The notes beneath the pieces are model-generated. The model worked only from the letters and a program-made list of their open reading frames with translations. It was not told the DNA's origin and did not search any database. Below are positions 11,321-22,860 of a stretch of DNA of 64,000 bases, in pieces (positions within the stretch are counted from its first letter, which is position 1; each line of letters begins with the position of its first letter). The stretch is from Papaver somniferum (lineage: Eukaryota > Streptophyta > Magnoliopsida > Ranunculales > Papaveraceae). The stretch lies in contig NC_039359.1 of the NCBI RefSeq assembly GCF_003573695.1, positions 72,673,292 through 72,737,291 of the forward strand, written 5' to 3'. The position numbers and the translations under genes were made by a program.

Positions 11321-11360
11321 TTTTACTTGAGGACAAGTAAAATTCAGGTTTGGGGGTATT
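11321..11360 (+). other. Polypurine tract of element A with preceding hairpin
   Basis: A perfect 9 bp stem (TTTTACTTG, loop AGGA, CAAGTAAAA, 11321-11342) is followed by TTCAGGTTTGGGGGTATT, which abuts the TG of the 3' LTR at 11361. The G-rich core is the plus-strand priming PPT. Confidence 0.85.
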
Positions 11361-13252
11361 TGATGAGTGCCAAATATTGTATATTTATCCCTTTTTGTTG
11401 GCATTTAACTCATCTTTTGCAGTAATTCTACATTTTATCCCATATTCTGTATTTTCATTGTTTTCAAGAATAAATATTTTTCTTACTTAATTTTGCATTT
11501 TTAGGTAATAAATAAAGTTTGGATGAATTGCGGAGCGAAAAGAAGAAAAGTAGTGAAAAGACGGGAGAATTACGCAAGGAAGCCGCAAAGAATGCGTGCA
11601 CAAGACCAAAAGCTAGAATGGGCTTCAAGAAGGAAGAATTGTTCTTAAAGAAGATATGGGCTTGGCATACCCAAGGCCCAAAACCCTCACCCAAACCCAT
11701 TTTCTATATCCAAGCCCGTCTCGGATTTCAGCCGTCAGATCGAAGCATTTCAGCATCCTACGGTCGCTCCTATGCCTGTGCATCAAATCCCGATGATTCC
11801 GCTAAACACTACAACACCTAACCTAATCTCGCACCGTAGACTTCGTTGTATTTTACATCCTACGGTCGCTACAAGCTGCTTCTTCTTAGCCGTCCGATCC
11901 ACCTACCATCTCCATATCCAGCGGCTTCAGCTCGTGGTACACACATCTTGATACACCCGCCTAACACACTAATACTCGAACCCTATGACCTAGCCAAACA
12001 GCTCCCTACCCTAACCCATATCGACCTCCACCTTCTTCCTCTCCCCCTCTCTGCAACAGAAACACCATTCCACCACCATCACCTCCACCTGCTTCCATCA
12101 CATCACTCCTCACCACCATCACCTCCACCATCTCCATCATTACCCGACACGACCCATCCCCCTAATTCGAAGCGCTTTAACCTCTCTCACCAACTGACCT
12201 AGGTGAGGGTTGATAAAACACCTCAAATTAGGGAGCAATTGTAGCAATTGGGAGCAGGAGAAGAACCGAGAGAGGCAGAGAAGACATGGGGCGACGTCAA
12301 TTCAAAGTTTTGGTGAGTAAATTTCGGAAATTGAAAACCCTAATTTCAATTCTAGGGTTTCGGAAAAATTGGGTATTTGGTGATATAAATAGGGGGTGAT
12401 GTAGAGGGTTAGAGGGGGATGATCTCTGGACTAGCCAGTAGAGAATTAAACCAAAATATTATGCAATTCCAATTTCACTCTTCTTATGCAGTTAACAGTT
12501 GATTGTTGTGTGTATGTTATGTTTGAATTATTTTGCATGATGAATGTTGATGCTGTTAACATGTTTTTCATGAGCTAAGTTACTGCAGCTAAGGCTCAGA
12601 TGAAGTCTTAGTGCATTGTTGGATGATGAATTGCTAGGTTAGAGCCTTAATGCTTGTTTTTCTTGTGAAATGGGAGAGATTAGTGCTCATCTGTGTGCTT
12701 GTGATTGATTGTACTGTCAAAAGACAGTCAATGCTAGGAGCACATTAGTTGAGCAAGCTGATTTTCTTTCCATTCCAATTGTATGCTTAGGGTCTGAATT
12801 TCAACCTAGAACTACATTGTTTGGCTAGGACACCAAGGTGGATTCTAAGCCATTAGCTTAGCCACAATATCCTTCTCAGTCACTTACATTTTCAGTCTTG
12901 CTTTGCTTCAAATTCAGTTTATATTTCTTAGCTGTGTTGCTCGCCTATTGTCTTGCAATTTGTAGTCTCTGTGCACTGAAAACAGTGCACAAAATCTCCC
13001 TCTGCCCTTGGCTTCCAAGCCTTGGTTCTTAGCTGTTTTCTTTGCTGCTTTGCTTTACCTTGCTGCTTTGGTTCTTTACTTCTGCCACTTTGTATGCCAT
13101 ATTACTTTGTCTCGCTCACTGTCTCCATTGTTAGCTTAGGTTTCTCTTATAGTGCTCCCACTCCCTGTGGACTTTCCCCTGCTTTCCTTCTATTCTATAA
13201 ACTTGGCCTTGTATACTTGCAAGAGTTTTTGTGTGTTTTCCATTCCACACCA
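11361..13252 (+). repeat. 3' LTR of element A
   Basis: Begins TGATGAGTGCC directly after the PPT and ends CACACCA followed by the TSD GATCT (13253-13257). It is a near-copy of 1506-3417. Confidence 0.95.
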
Positions 13253-13257
13253 GATCT

Positions 13258-13410
13258 CAAATTCCCTTGTTTTTCTTTTGCGAAGGGGAGGAGGAGGTCC
13301 AAGCTCCTGACCACTATAGTATGCAAAAAGCATCCTCATATTTTTTAAAGTTGTGGGTTTGAAAAGATATTTACAAAGTCGGGGAGGTCTAAGTTCTAGA
13401 GAAGGTACTA
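13258..13410. other. Flanking DNA between element A and the minus-strand chromovirus
   Basis: About 150 bp without ORF or TIR. It is the insertion-site sequence shared by the two elements. Bases 13406-13410 (TACTA) are a possible imperfect TSD of the chromovirus, matching GACTA at 31661-31665 with one mismatch. Confidence 0.5.
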
Positions 13411-13699
13411 GACACAGTATAATTTATAATCATATTTGAGAAATTATGCTAGAGAAACTAAGAATTACGGCTAAATATTAATTATAATTGATAACTCTCT
13501 GAGAAATAACTCCCTCTTACACAATAAATATCACTCAAACCCTCACACTATCTGGCTACTCTCTACCCGACATGTGATGTTTCATCTGACCACAATAACT
13601 ACTGAATTACCCTAGCTACTAATCTGGTTATTACATACCAAAAATAGATAAGGGATACCACTAGTACGGGCACCAGCAGTTGCAAGACCGAACTAATCA
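13411..13699 (-). repeat. 3' LTR of the minus-strand chromovirus
   Basis: Matches 31380-31660 over its length (shared blocks include CTAGAGAAACTAA, GAAATAACTC and CATCTGACCACAATAACTA), with many substitutions. On the minus strand it begins TGATTAG at 13699. It marks the left end of the element. Confidence 0.8.
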
Positions 13700-15186
13700 A
13701 AGGTATCCTTATCTTCAAGGATAAATTTCAGGGAAATAAGCTGTAATATTTGGGTACCCTCCCCTATGACATTCTCTGTTGTGGCTTTAGTCCAATGAAT
13801 GAGTATCTCTGAAACTTCGCGACCATCTCTGTGACCAGCCGTGGTGTAAAATGGTTTCTGGTATGACCACCACCTGGCATGGTCTACAACTGGTAATTGA
13901 GGATAAGGGGTATGGGAGTGGCCAATCTTCTTCTTCAATTGTGAAACGCTAAAAATAAGATGAATGCGTGACTCTGAAGGCAGCAATAATTTGTAACCTA
14001 GAGTACCCACTTGTTGAATCACTTGAAGTGACCCATAGTACTTTGCAGACAGCTTGAAGTTCTTGCACAGAGCAATGAAGGCTTGTATGTAGGGTTGGAG
14101 TTTGAGATAAACCTGATCACCAACCTCAAAACTCCTTTCAGTTCTCTTTAGGTCAGTAAAGATCTTCATCCTCTCTTGATCCTGGTGGAGTTTATCCTTC
14201 ATAATTTCTAGAAATGAATCTCCAGTCTTCAAATAATCTTCAGCGGTTGCAACAAATATAGTAACATGTACTGGAAAAGCAAGGTGGGGAGGATTATACT
14301 AATAAAAAGATTTAAAGGGACTCATCATGAGACTGGTATGTAGTGTACCACCATTCAACTAATTGGAGCCACTAAAACCATTGCTTTAGTTTGAACCCTG
14401 TCATGCATCTCAAGTAATGTTCTAGACAAGCATTAACCCTCTCAGTTTGGCCATCAGTTTGAGGGTGGTAAGCAACAATGAGCTTCAATTTAGTGCCAAG
14501 ATACTTGAAAAGGTTTTGCCAAAAGTTAGCAAAGGCTCTATCCCTGTCAGACACAAATGAAGAAGAGAGTCCATGTAGTTTGAATACCTGGTTTGTGAAC
14601 TCCTTACCCACATAGGCAGCTGTGTAAGGATGTTATAAGCCAATAAAATGGGAGTAATTAGTCAATATGTCCACCACTACTAAGATCATTGTCTTCTTGT
14701 GACCCATTTGTGTTGCCAAGCCTGATCAAGTACATTGAGTGGTTGTTGGAGACCTGGTTGGTGAATGTGTTCTCTTTTGTTTCTCTTATATACATCACAT
14801 GTTTCATCCTTGTCCATAAAAAATATGTCTGGCCCTCACATATGTAGGTTGTATACTAGAGTGTCCACCAACAACGGAGGAATAGACGAAGAAAGTATTA
14901 CTTTTAGTGTTGTTCCATGTTCACACATAGAGTCTGTTTTTGTATCTTAGAATGCTATCTTGAAAAGTATAATTTGGAACACTAGTGGAGTAGATAAGTA
15001 TTTTAGACATGAGATGATGCACCTTCTCATCCTGATCAGAACTTTGGATAATTTCTTGAGTCCAGCTTGGTGTAGAAATAACCATCACACACCTCTTAGC
15101 ATCAGGTGAAGCTTTCCTAGAGAGTGCATATGCAACCTTGTAGTCCACACCTTTTTTATATTTGATCTCATAATCAAAACCCAATA
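13693..15186 (-). pseudogene. Integrase, chromodomain-like tail and end of RNase H (minus chromovirus)
   Basis: Read on the minus strand from 15186 leftwards. The segment opens with the end of RNase H (GFDYEIKYKKG, and a DALSRK-like boundary decayed to YALSRK). The integrase core follows at 14611-14372, with SDRDRAF carrying the second catalytic Asp and the HPQTDGQTERVN block with the catalytic Glu. The tail (14232-13700) holds the integrase C-terminal domain (FEVGDQVYLKLQPY) and a chromodomain remnant (EILIHWTKATTE, then FILEDKDTF). The pieces lie in different frames with stops between them, so it is non-functional. It closely parallels the plus-strand chromovirus at 43110-44893. Confidence 0.85.
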
Positions 15187-15586
15187 TAGATGGGTGAAAA
15201 CGATTTGCTGGTTTTGGGGAAGTGAAGAGACGACTGTGCTAACGAAGACCCTTCGACCGAGCAAACTGCTTAAACCTGCTTCTAACAGATGCACTGCACA
15301 AGAGTGCTTTGAGTTCAAGAGATCAATTTGTAGGACTCCTGCTTAAACCAAGACAATGGTCGTTCTAGAGTCAATTCAGTCACAAAGAGGTAAGAGGGTC
15401 GATCTGCAGGAGGGAAGCTTAAAAGTGTGTGAGATCAATGATGATCAAGGATTGTGGATGTGTGATGATTTATGCAAGTTTTCTATGAACTGTTGGGTTC
15501 GAATAAGTTCTGGTTGATTGATTGAATTCTTGAGAGTGATTGCTCGGATGAGAATTCTTATGTTGTTCAACCATGGATTCAGAGAC

Positions 15587-15600
15587 TTATTTATATTGCA
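15587..15600 (-). promoter_or_regulatory. TATA box of LTR-A
   Basis: Minus strand reads TGCAATATAAATAAG. It sits about 400 bp from the LTR-A end, the usual position for the U3 promoter of a long LTR. No transcription start can be assigned from sequence alone. Confidence 0.5.
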
Positions 15601-17769
15601 AGAATAGTAGACACACTGATCCCAGTAAGTGTGATGGTTTCTCGAGTGAAAGAGTGGGAAAGTGGGAAATCGTGGTCAAAACAGTTTCATGTCGTGTGGA
15701 GACTTGTTTGATTGTTCATCCACTACTTTGCTAACTTTCTCAACCGCTTGGACGACTTACTCACATTTCTCATCGTGGGTGAACACATGTGTAGGCTGCC
15801 AGAAGAAAACCCTAGTGATTATCCTCCCATGTGACGTGATTGATGTCTCATGAATATGGAGTATGCAAGGCAGACGTGTATTTAATTAGTCAGTTCTTGA
15901 CTTGATTAGACAATGAGTCTTAGCCTTGATGAGTCGAGCATAATGAACGAATGTGGTATGCTCTAGGACTCATGGGTTGAGCATAAGATGTCTGTTGGGA
16001 CACGCTCAAACGCCGAGTCTTGATGAATTGTGATTATATATCATTTTATCAGTCGACGTAATAATGATATTTTTGGGGATTCGGATGATCGTCTGATCAG
16101 GCTGCTCAATCAAAGTCTTATTTTGATATGTTCAGTAGGAATCAGAATCCGTTCGAACCACGTTGGCCAGTCGAGAAAAATGTTGGTATTAGGACCAAAC
16201 ATTGAATTAGAATATTGATTGTTGGATCAATAGAATTATCGAATATTGATAGTTGAGTCAACATGAGGACTATTGCCCGGTCGAGCAATTGATATTTGAA
16301 TCAATGAGTTATGGACCCAGTTGAATGAGCAAAATAAATATAGCGAGTTTAAGCAAATATTGCTCGTTTGAGCAATGTTGCTCAATTCATGAATTATTGG
16401 TAGGGGGCCAAATAATATAATTAAAATACTTGCAGCTGACCGAATATTATTAATTACGATATATGTTGATTGCTAGATCAAAATAAAATTATTAGGGTTT
16501 GCACGTGTTCAGAATTATGCTTTGCAGAGCATTTGATTTGAAACCCTAATTTTGGTCGATTGTTGATCAATTGATGATTTACTGAAAATCAACCAATGAA
16601 CGAGAGAGGGACCGGATACATGGGATGATGGCTGACCATGTAGCGCCTAGACGCTTGAGTGAGAGTGCACCAAAGTCCTTTGCAGGCTCGTTGGTGGAAG
16701 GATGATTAAATGGTTGTTTAATCATTACTGAAATAGTACTCGTCTGAGCATTAGGTGATAAAACCTAATTATGGAGAGAAGAGGACCGGCCAAGGGGTAT
16801 GAGACCGGCCCTTGGTGATCGTGGAACCGGCTGGTGGTCGATTGATCAAGTTCCAAGTTGGTTGGAAAGAGTTTGAACCCAATATGAACTGTTGAAGATT
16901 AATTAGGCCAAAATCATTAATAGGATGTGGGATCGGCTTCTGCAAGCCTAAGGGACAACCTTGGTCAGTCAAGGTGGCATGCCCGTATCACCATATTGTC
17001 CGTGACCCAATCCTGAGAATTTTGGTTTTTCTGTTGCGTGTTTGAGAAATATGTTGGATTTTCAGAAGAGTTTGATCTTAACTGAAACTCTCGATTCTGC
17101 TTGAGTGAGCAAGTAGAATTTTTCTCACGCGACCAATATTTTAAGAATATTAAAATAAATGATATTTTAATATTTTTTATGGAAAGCCTAGATGGTTGTG
17201 TGACCATTTGACTTTTTGGTTTTTGATAGTTTGAGAAATATTTGAGAAAATATGAAAAACCAGGGTTTTTGCTCAAACGAATGAGTTTCATGAGATGAAG
17301 GAAGGAATAATAATAAAAAAAAAAGAATTGGGAGGTGTGAGACCGTCCATGGCTAGGGAATGGTCGTCCGGCCCATGTGCTCGCTCCCGTGCTCTTCCCT
17401 ATTTTATGTTATTATTTTTCATCACTTGAGGAAATATGGAGAAACTAGGAGTTTTGCTCGAACGAGGAAGTTTGATCAAACAAGGGGTTTTCAAGAGACA
17501 AGGAAAAATAATAAATTAAATTAAAAATAAAAGGAAGAGAGGGGGACCGGCCATGCCAGCATGGCCAACCGGCGGGCCCGGTCCCATGCGCTTCTTTATT
17601 ATTTTTTAATTATTTTCTTTCTCTGATTTTGCACAGGTTTCCTCGTTCGTCCATATTTTTGAATGCTCGTTTATGCATTTGGGTGCTCGTTCGTGCATTA
17701 TTGTTAAGTACACTCGCATTATATTCTCGGGGCTTACTCGGTGATGGCCCATATGCCCGAACAGTAAAT

Positions 17770-17985
17770 ATTTATTATTAATTCGTGGAATTCAGCTGAG
17801 AATAAGCCAAAAAACGGAGTAATGAAATAGATTGATTAACTATTACTTATTCATGGAATTCAGCCAGGAATAAGCCACGGAATGGAGTAATGAGATAGAT
17901 TGATTATATATTACTAATTCATGGAATTCACACGAGATTAAGCCATAAAACGGAGTAATGAGATAAAATAGATTATTTTTATAGG
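17770..17985. repeat. Three-copy tandem repeat in LTR-A
   Basis: About three units of roughly 70 bp start near 17773, 17845 and 17916. Each contains TTCATGGAATTCA (or TTCGTGGAATTCA), a variant of ATAAGCCA, then ACGGAGTAATGA and ATAGATTGATTA. Long LTRs often carry such arrays in U3. Confidence 0.75.
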
Positions 17986-18029
17986 AATTCGATTGATGAA
18001 TGTTGCGCTAGAATTTAATCCATGGATTT

Positions 18030-18312
18030 CTCTATACTAGCATGCAATATGTCTAGGAGCGAGTTTATTCGAGAATGAAGTATGAGATGATGGAAGCATC
18101 ATATTCATTCTGAATATTGATTGTGCATAGTCGGGGAACAGTGTGGCATCCCGAGGACGTTAGTGCTCTATACTATCATGCAATATGTCTAGGAGCCGTC
18201 AAATCGTTAAGAGATTCTATACATATTCTCTCTACATAGTCAGGGAACAGTGTAGCATCCCGAAGACGTTAACGCTATATACTAGCATGCAACATGTCTA
18301 GGAGCCGTCCAA
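18030..18312. repeat. Second tandem repeat in LTR-A
   Basis: About three copies of a ~120 bp unit contain TACTAGCATGCAATATGTC (near 18035, 18170 and 18277) followed by TAGGAGC. They alternate with CATAGTCGGGGAACAGTG and GCATCCCGAGGACGTTA (near 18127 and 18235). Confidence 0.75.
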
Positions 18313-18557
18313 TAATTTTGATTCTATATAGAGGTGTTGATGAAATATGCGAAGTGTCTAAAAGCTCAGTTGGGGAGGCTTTACGAATAACATATTCATA
18401 CAAGGCTCTGAGAGGGTGTACGCTCAGTCAGAGATTGTGAAATGAGCTTTCACGAATCCTAAAATATGAGTTTCGCATACATTCATGAAGTCGTGCCAGA
18501 AACATACAAGATCATGATTTTACGATTTTATCCTTTGTTGAAAATCCACCATCAACA

Positions 18558-18777
18558 CCCAATAATTTCATTTGCCACTTCTGTTGAAATACAATAGTGA
18601 CATTTTTTTCTTGAAAAAAAATATTATGCTTTTTCTGATCAGTTTTGATAATAAAAAGATATCCCTATAATTAATGTCTCTACCTAGTGATAGCTTGGAC
18701 AATGGCATCATGGCATCATAAATAGATCCCACTATCTTTTGGGCCTAACTGTTTATTATGAAATGAAGTAGGTTTGT
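18558..18777 (-). pseudogene. RNase H fragment of the minus chromovirus between two solo LTRs
   Basis: This 220 bp island on the minus strand encodes recognisable RNase H pieces in shifting frames, including FIIKTDQ and FQQKWQMKLLG. The last joins directly in frame sense to GFDYEI at 15186 across LTR-A. At the other edge the sequence joins QESK at 21250 across LTR-B. It shows that both solo LTRs interrupted one gene. Confidence 0.85.
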
Positions 18778-19394
18778 TGTTAGATCACTGCTCGGTCGAA
18801 CTCGCAAGCATTGTTATCTCAAGCTTGTTTATCAAGTTTAGTTTCCAGAACTATAAGTCTTGATTTCTAGTCTACTTATAGTTAAGTCTCGGATTAGGAT
18901 AGAATGTGTCACGGCGTTCATCGATTGAAGACGAAGAACTACTAAGGGGAGCTTGTGGAACTTCATCAACAAAAGGTCTGTGGAGATTTGAACTCATCTA
19001 TAACTCAAAAGTATATCTACTCTATCTCTTATTTGAGAGAAAAGTCGTATAGCTATGTAGACTTCAATTATACACATTTGATATTTCGAGTTGAGTTTAA
19101 CTCGCTTACATATTTCTCGAAATATGTGTTGGTAAGCTTTCGCTTTAACCAAGTTCATCTTATATTCTTGACGAAAGTCAAAAGATGATCATGTGAAAAT
19201 CGCCACGTAACATCTTACAAGATTTGTGTGAGATAGACATTTGATGTAGACTCGAAATGTTTCGTATTGATCATTCGATCACTTGAAAATTTCTTTACAG
19301 CTAATAGTTTGTGTGAGACAGCTATTGTCGTCTTCTAAGAATGTTTCAATGATTGAAAAGGGAGTTTAGAACAATTAACCATTATTGGATATAG

Positions 19395-19655
19395 AACAGT
19401 ATGCATACTTGTATACTAACTGTTGCAAGTTATTCCAAGTCCGGGAACCATAGTATGCATACCCGTAAGCATACTGGTTGGTTAATGAAAGTCCGAGAAC
19501 TTAGTATTCATACCAGTATGTGTACTGGCGTGAGCTTCGAGTTTCGTAAATTCAACTAAGTTTGGAAAGTATACGTACCCGTTCACATACTGACGAACCC
19601 AAACTTAGTCCGGCCACTTAGGTATGCGTACCCGTATGCATACTTGAGTACGTTA
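19395..19655. repeat. Array of GTATGCATAC-type units in LTR-B
   Basis: Five degenerate units, spaced 49-66 bp, start near 19399, 19456, 19505, 19571 and 19623. Each has the form GTATGCATAC, CCGT or similar, then GCATACT. The core GTATGCATAC is a perfect palindrome. The units lie upstream of the TATA box at 20112 in the presumed U3 enhancer region. Confidence 0.75.
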
Positions 19656-20109
19656 TGTTCAAAAATCGGTTTGTCATGAACTAATACATTTATATATTAA
19701 GGAATGCAATCTTTTGAAAACTGTAATGTTCACAAATTGATTCGAGTGAATCAAAATCGATTTTTCTTCAATTGTATCTTGTATACTTCTATGAGAATAT
19801 AAACAATTGAACAACTCTAGAACTTGTTTCATTTGAGTCATTTGAACTAGTTATGGTTAAAATGAATAAGGTTGATATGAAAGTATTCATATGGCTAACT
19901 TCGGTTAACTATTGTTGAGCCAACAAGGTGTACATGTTTAGGTACGGTTACCCATATCTAAATGAAGTCACTTTTAATTTTTGTGTAACAAGCTAAGTTC
20001 GATCTAACGGTGGAAAGATATTAGCTTGAGTCTAATCAGGTTTTCATCTAATGGTGAATATTGAATGCTTTTTACCAAGGTAGCATTGATTGCAAACCCT
20101 GATTTGAAG

Positions 20110-20122
20110 ACTATATAAGAGA
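20110..20122 (+). promoter_or_regulatory. TATA box of LTR-B
   Basis: GACTATATAAGAGAG is a good plant TATA box about 1.1 kb from the LTR-B 3' end and downstream of the palindrome array. Confidence 0.55.
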
Positions 20123-21246
20123 GAACTCTAGCAACTTCGAAACCTAATCCCCACACCTCATGTATGATACTAGTTGCAACTAGAGTCGATTCTCCTTTAA
20201 CCTTAGGTTTTCCAAAACCCAGTAGGTTAACGACTTGAAGACTTCATTGAGATTGTGAATCCAGACCCCAACTATTTTCTTTGTAGTTGCGCGTTCTAAT
20301 CTTGCTATTTTCTATCGTGTTGAGTACTATCGTCTCTAAGATTTGGTCGAGATTTAATCTCTGATAGGCAAGATAAAAAGTAGTCACAAACATCTTCGTC
20401 TCATCGTTTGTGATTCCACAATATCTTGTTTTTATATCATACGATTAAGATTATTGTGAGCTGATTAATATTACTAAGTTGTTCTTCGGGAATATAAGTC
20501 CGGTGTATCAATTGGTTATTGTTCGCCTTGCAAAAGACGGAACAAAGTTCATAGGTGTATATGTGGGAGACAAATTTATCTATTCAATAGACTTTTTTGT
20601 GTGAGGAAGATTGGTTTATCAAGTCTTCGACTTTGGGTCGTAGCAACTCTTAGTTGTGCGTGAGATCAGCTAAGGGAATCAAGTGCGCAGAATCCGGCGT
20701 GGTTCAAGAGGCGTAAGGAACGCGACTGTACCCCGATCAGTGTGAGGTTGGTTAGGGCTCGACTACATTCCAATCCTAAGTTAACTTGGAGTAGGCTAGT
20801 GTCTGTAGCGGCTTAATACAGTATGGTGTTCAAATTTGGACTAGGTCCCGGGGTTTTTCTGCATTTGTGGTTTCCTCGTTAACAAAATTTCTTGTGTCTG
20901 TGTTATTTCTTTTCCGCGTTATATTTTCTATATAATTGAAATATCACAGGTTGTGCATAAGTTCAATCAATTGTAAATCGAACCTTTGGTTATTGATTAT
21001 ATTGATTGACACTTGGATATTGGTTTTTGATACCGTCCAAGTTATTTCTTATATTCAATCGGGATCGCAAGTTCCTATTTGTTTGATTGCAGATTGAATT
21101 GAGAAATAGAGATATAACTCTTGGATGTACTTTTCTTAAGATTGAGTCTGACTGTCTAGTTGATTCTCTTGAAAATATATTTTGGTTAGTCCATACAGAT
21201 TTCTAAGCGAAATATTTGATGTGGTTGTTAGACCCCCTCTTTTTCA

Positions 21247-22160
21247 TTTGCTCTCTTGTATCAACACATCTACGATACTATGATCGAAGCATCAGTCTCC
21301 AGAATCAATGGTTATTAAAATCGTGGAGGGCTAAGACTGGTGCAATAGTCATTGCCTGTTTGAGGTTGCACAATACAGTAGTAGCATGAGGATTTCAACT
21401 GAAAGTATTTTTTTTCTCAATAAGTATGGTAAGGGTTTGTTGGTGGATCCATATCCTCTAATAAACTTCCCTATGATTTCCTATGAGACAAAAAAAATCC
21501 TCTAAGATGTTTAATAGTTCTTGGGAGTGGCTATTCCACCATGTTGTCTATCTTAGCAGGATTTGCTACTATATCTTCAGCAATAATGATATGGCCAAAA
21601 TACACTAGTCCATATTTTCCAAAGCAGCACTTGGTAAATTTCGCAAAAAAGATGATATTGTCTGAGAAGTTGTGGTGTGATATATAGGCACTTGAGATGT
21701 GCACCTAAGCTGGAATTGTACACCTATATATCATCAAATAACACTAAAATGAAGTATCTCGAATATGGATGAAATATCTCACTCATGAGAGCCTGAAAGC
21801 ATTGATAAGGCCACATGGCATGACCTTGAATTCATAATAGTCATGACGTGTTATAAAAGTTGTCTTAGGAACGTTAGAGACATGAAATCGGATTTGATGA
21901 TAGCCAGATATAATATCAATGTGGTAAAAACTTTGGCTCCATAAATTTCATCCAAGAGCTCATAAATCACATAAATAGAAAACCTATCCTTAATGGTGAT
22001 ACTATTGAGTCTCATATAATCAACACGGAATCTTCATATAGAAGCCTTCTTCTTGAATAAGAGAAGTGAAGATGCAAAGGGGCAATGGATAGGTCGAATA
22101 ATGCTAGGAAGGAAAAAAAAAAAAAAGCACTTCCTTGAAAAAACTTTAACCAACAGATTT
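21247..22160 (-). pseudogene. Reverse transcriptase and start of RNase H (minus chromovirus)
   Basis: On the minus strand the sequence encodes, with frame changes and stops, YYEFKVMPCGL (the palm block before the YxDD region), a decayed catalytic stretch near 21740, a thumb segment and finally LETDAS followed by VLIQESK of RNase H just before LTR-B. No frame is open for more than about 60 codons. It is a relic, recognisable mainly by comparison with the intact RT at 41991-43103. Confidence 0.75.
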
Positions 22161-22860
22161 CTAATTGTAAGAACATTTGTAAGGCCTCATATTTGGTGGT
22201 TCAGAACTTGGTTTAAGAGAAATGGTGTGGTCTAAGGATCTAGGTGGCAGTAATTTAGTGGGTTCAACGAAAACACCAGAGTGGGTTTGTAAGAGTTCAT
22301 AAATTTCAGCAGGAATGAGTGGTGGTGAGCTAATAGCAAAGATAGATAATAACTGACCCAATACACCAGAAGTATGCTTCTTGAAAAAGTCAGTGGCAGC
22401 ATTGCTACTCATCATCTTAAGTGAGGTTTGTCCATCAGCACCAACAAGAGTAATCTTTTTGCATTTGTGTTTGAAGGTGATACTTAACTTATATAAGTTG
22501 AATAGCACATCACCTAGATGTCTTGACCAATATGAGCCTAAGACCATATCAAAACCACCTAAAGTAATCTAATATCTCTAGAAAATTTGTGACCCCGCAT
22601 AGACTAATTTAACTCACAACATAAACCATCACTAATAGTTTTCTCATTATAAGCAACTGTAACCAAATTGTTGTCTATGTGGTATATCACATTTAAAAAA
22701 TTTAGCAAGTGAAGTATCCAAAAGATCATGTGTACTCCATATATCAATAAGAATAGAAATGACATGTTTGTTGATGCAACCTGGTATCTTAATTGTGTCA
22801 CCTCTGCTGAATGAATGTCTTCTTCCACTACATCCTCTCCTATCAATAATAATAATTGTT
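22161..22860 (-). pseudogene. Protease and RT N-terminus (minus chromovirus)
   Basis: Frame 22547-22161 on the minus strand holds the protease-RT linker and RT start (EIYELLQTHSGVFVEPTKLLPPR, then DHTISLKPSSEPPNMRPYK). The protease proper (about 22550-22800) is decayed. The expected D-S-G-S-T-H active-site strand reads ILIDIWSTHDLLD, so the active-site glycine region is lost. Confidence 0.78.

Larger units (their letters stand above)
9805..11360 (+). other. 3' non-coding region of element A
   Basis: About 1.55 kb between pol and the 3' LTR with no coding sequence recognised. It starts with AACCAAA-type repeats (9820-9955), contains A-rich tracts (10215-10295 and an A run at 10669-10697), an upstream hairpin-PPT module (10146-10186), a conserved structured block (11205-11320) and the true PPT. 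Athila elements may have an env-like ORF here. None is visible in this copy. Confidence 0.75.
1506..13252 (+). mobile_element. Athila-like Ty3/gypsy LTR retrotransposon (element A)
   Basis: An 11.7 kb element bounded by direct LTRs of 1912 and 1892 bp. Both LTRs begin TGATGAGTGCC and end CACACCA. A perfect 5 bp TSD, GATCT, lies at 1501-1505 and 13253-13257. Internal order is PBS, gag, protease, RT-RNase H, integrase, then a long 3' non-coding region. The PBS matches a tRNA-Asp 3' end and the gag-protease has Athila-type features. Pol is broken by several frameshifts, so this copy cannot make a full polyprotein. The gag-protease frame is intact over 915 codons. Confidence 0.95.
15187..18557 (-). 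mobile_element. Solo LTR of a large LTR retrotransposon (LTR-A)
   Basis: A 3.37 kb non-coding insertion exactly inside the RNase H of the minus chromovirus. Flanks share CCCAATA (15180-15186 and 18558-18564). A TSD of five bases within this is likely, the extra matching bases being coincidental. On the minus strand it begins TGTTGATGG and ends near CATCTA, so the 3' end is not the canonical CA. A TATAAATA box on the minus strand (15588-15598) lies about 400 bp from that end, as expected for U3-R-U5 order. No internal region, PBS or PPT follows, which fits LTR-LTR recombination. Lineage not recognised. Confidence 0.78.
18778..21246 (+). mobile_element. Solo LTR of a second large retrotransposon (LTR-B)
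   Basis: A 2.47 kb LTR beginning TGTTAGATCACTGC and ending CCTCTTTTTCA, flanked by TTTGT (18773-18777) and TTTGC (21247-21251), a 5 bp TSD with one mutation. Removing LTR-B and one TSD copy restores continuity of the RNase H homology. It has a TATA box (TATATAAGAG, 20112-20121) and a repeat array in U3. No internal region remains. ORFs are short and not recognisable. Confidence 0.88.

Noticed and set aside
19395..19655. Regularly spaced repeats considered as a CRISPR array
   Set aside because: Units are degenerate and spacers are themselves similar. The context is a plant LTR, so it is a tandem array in U3.
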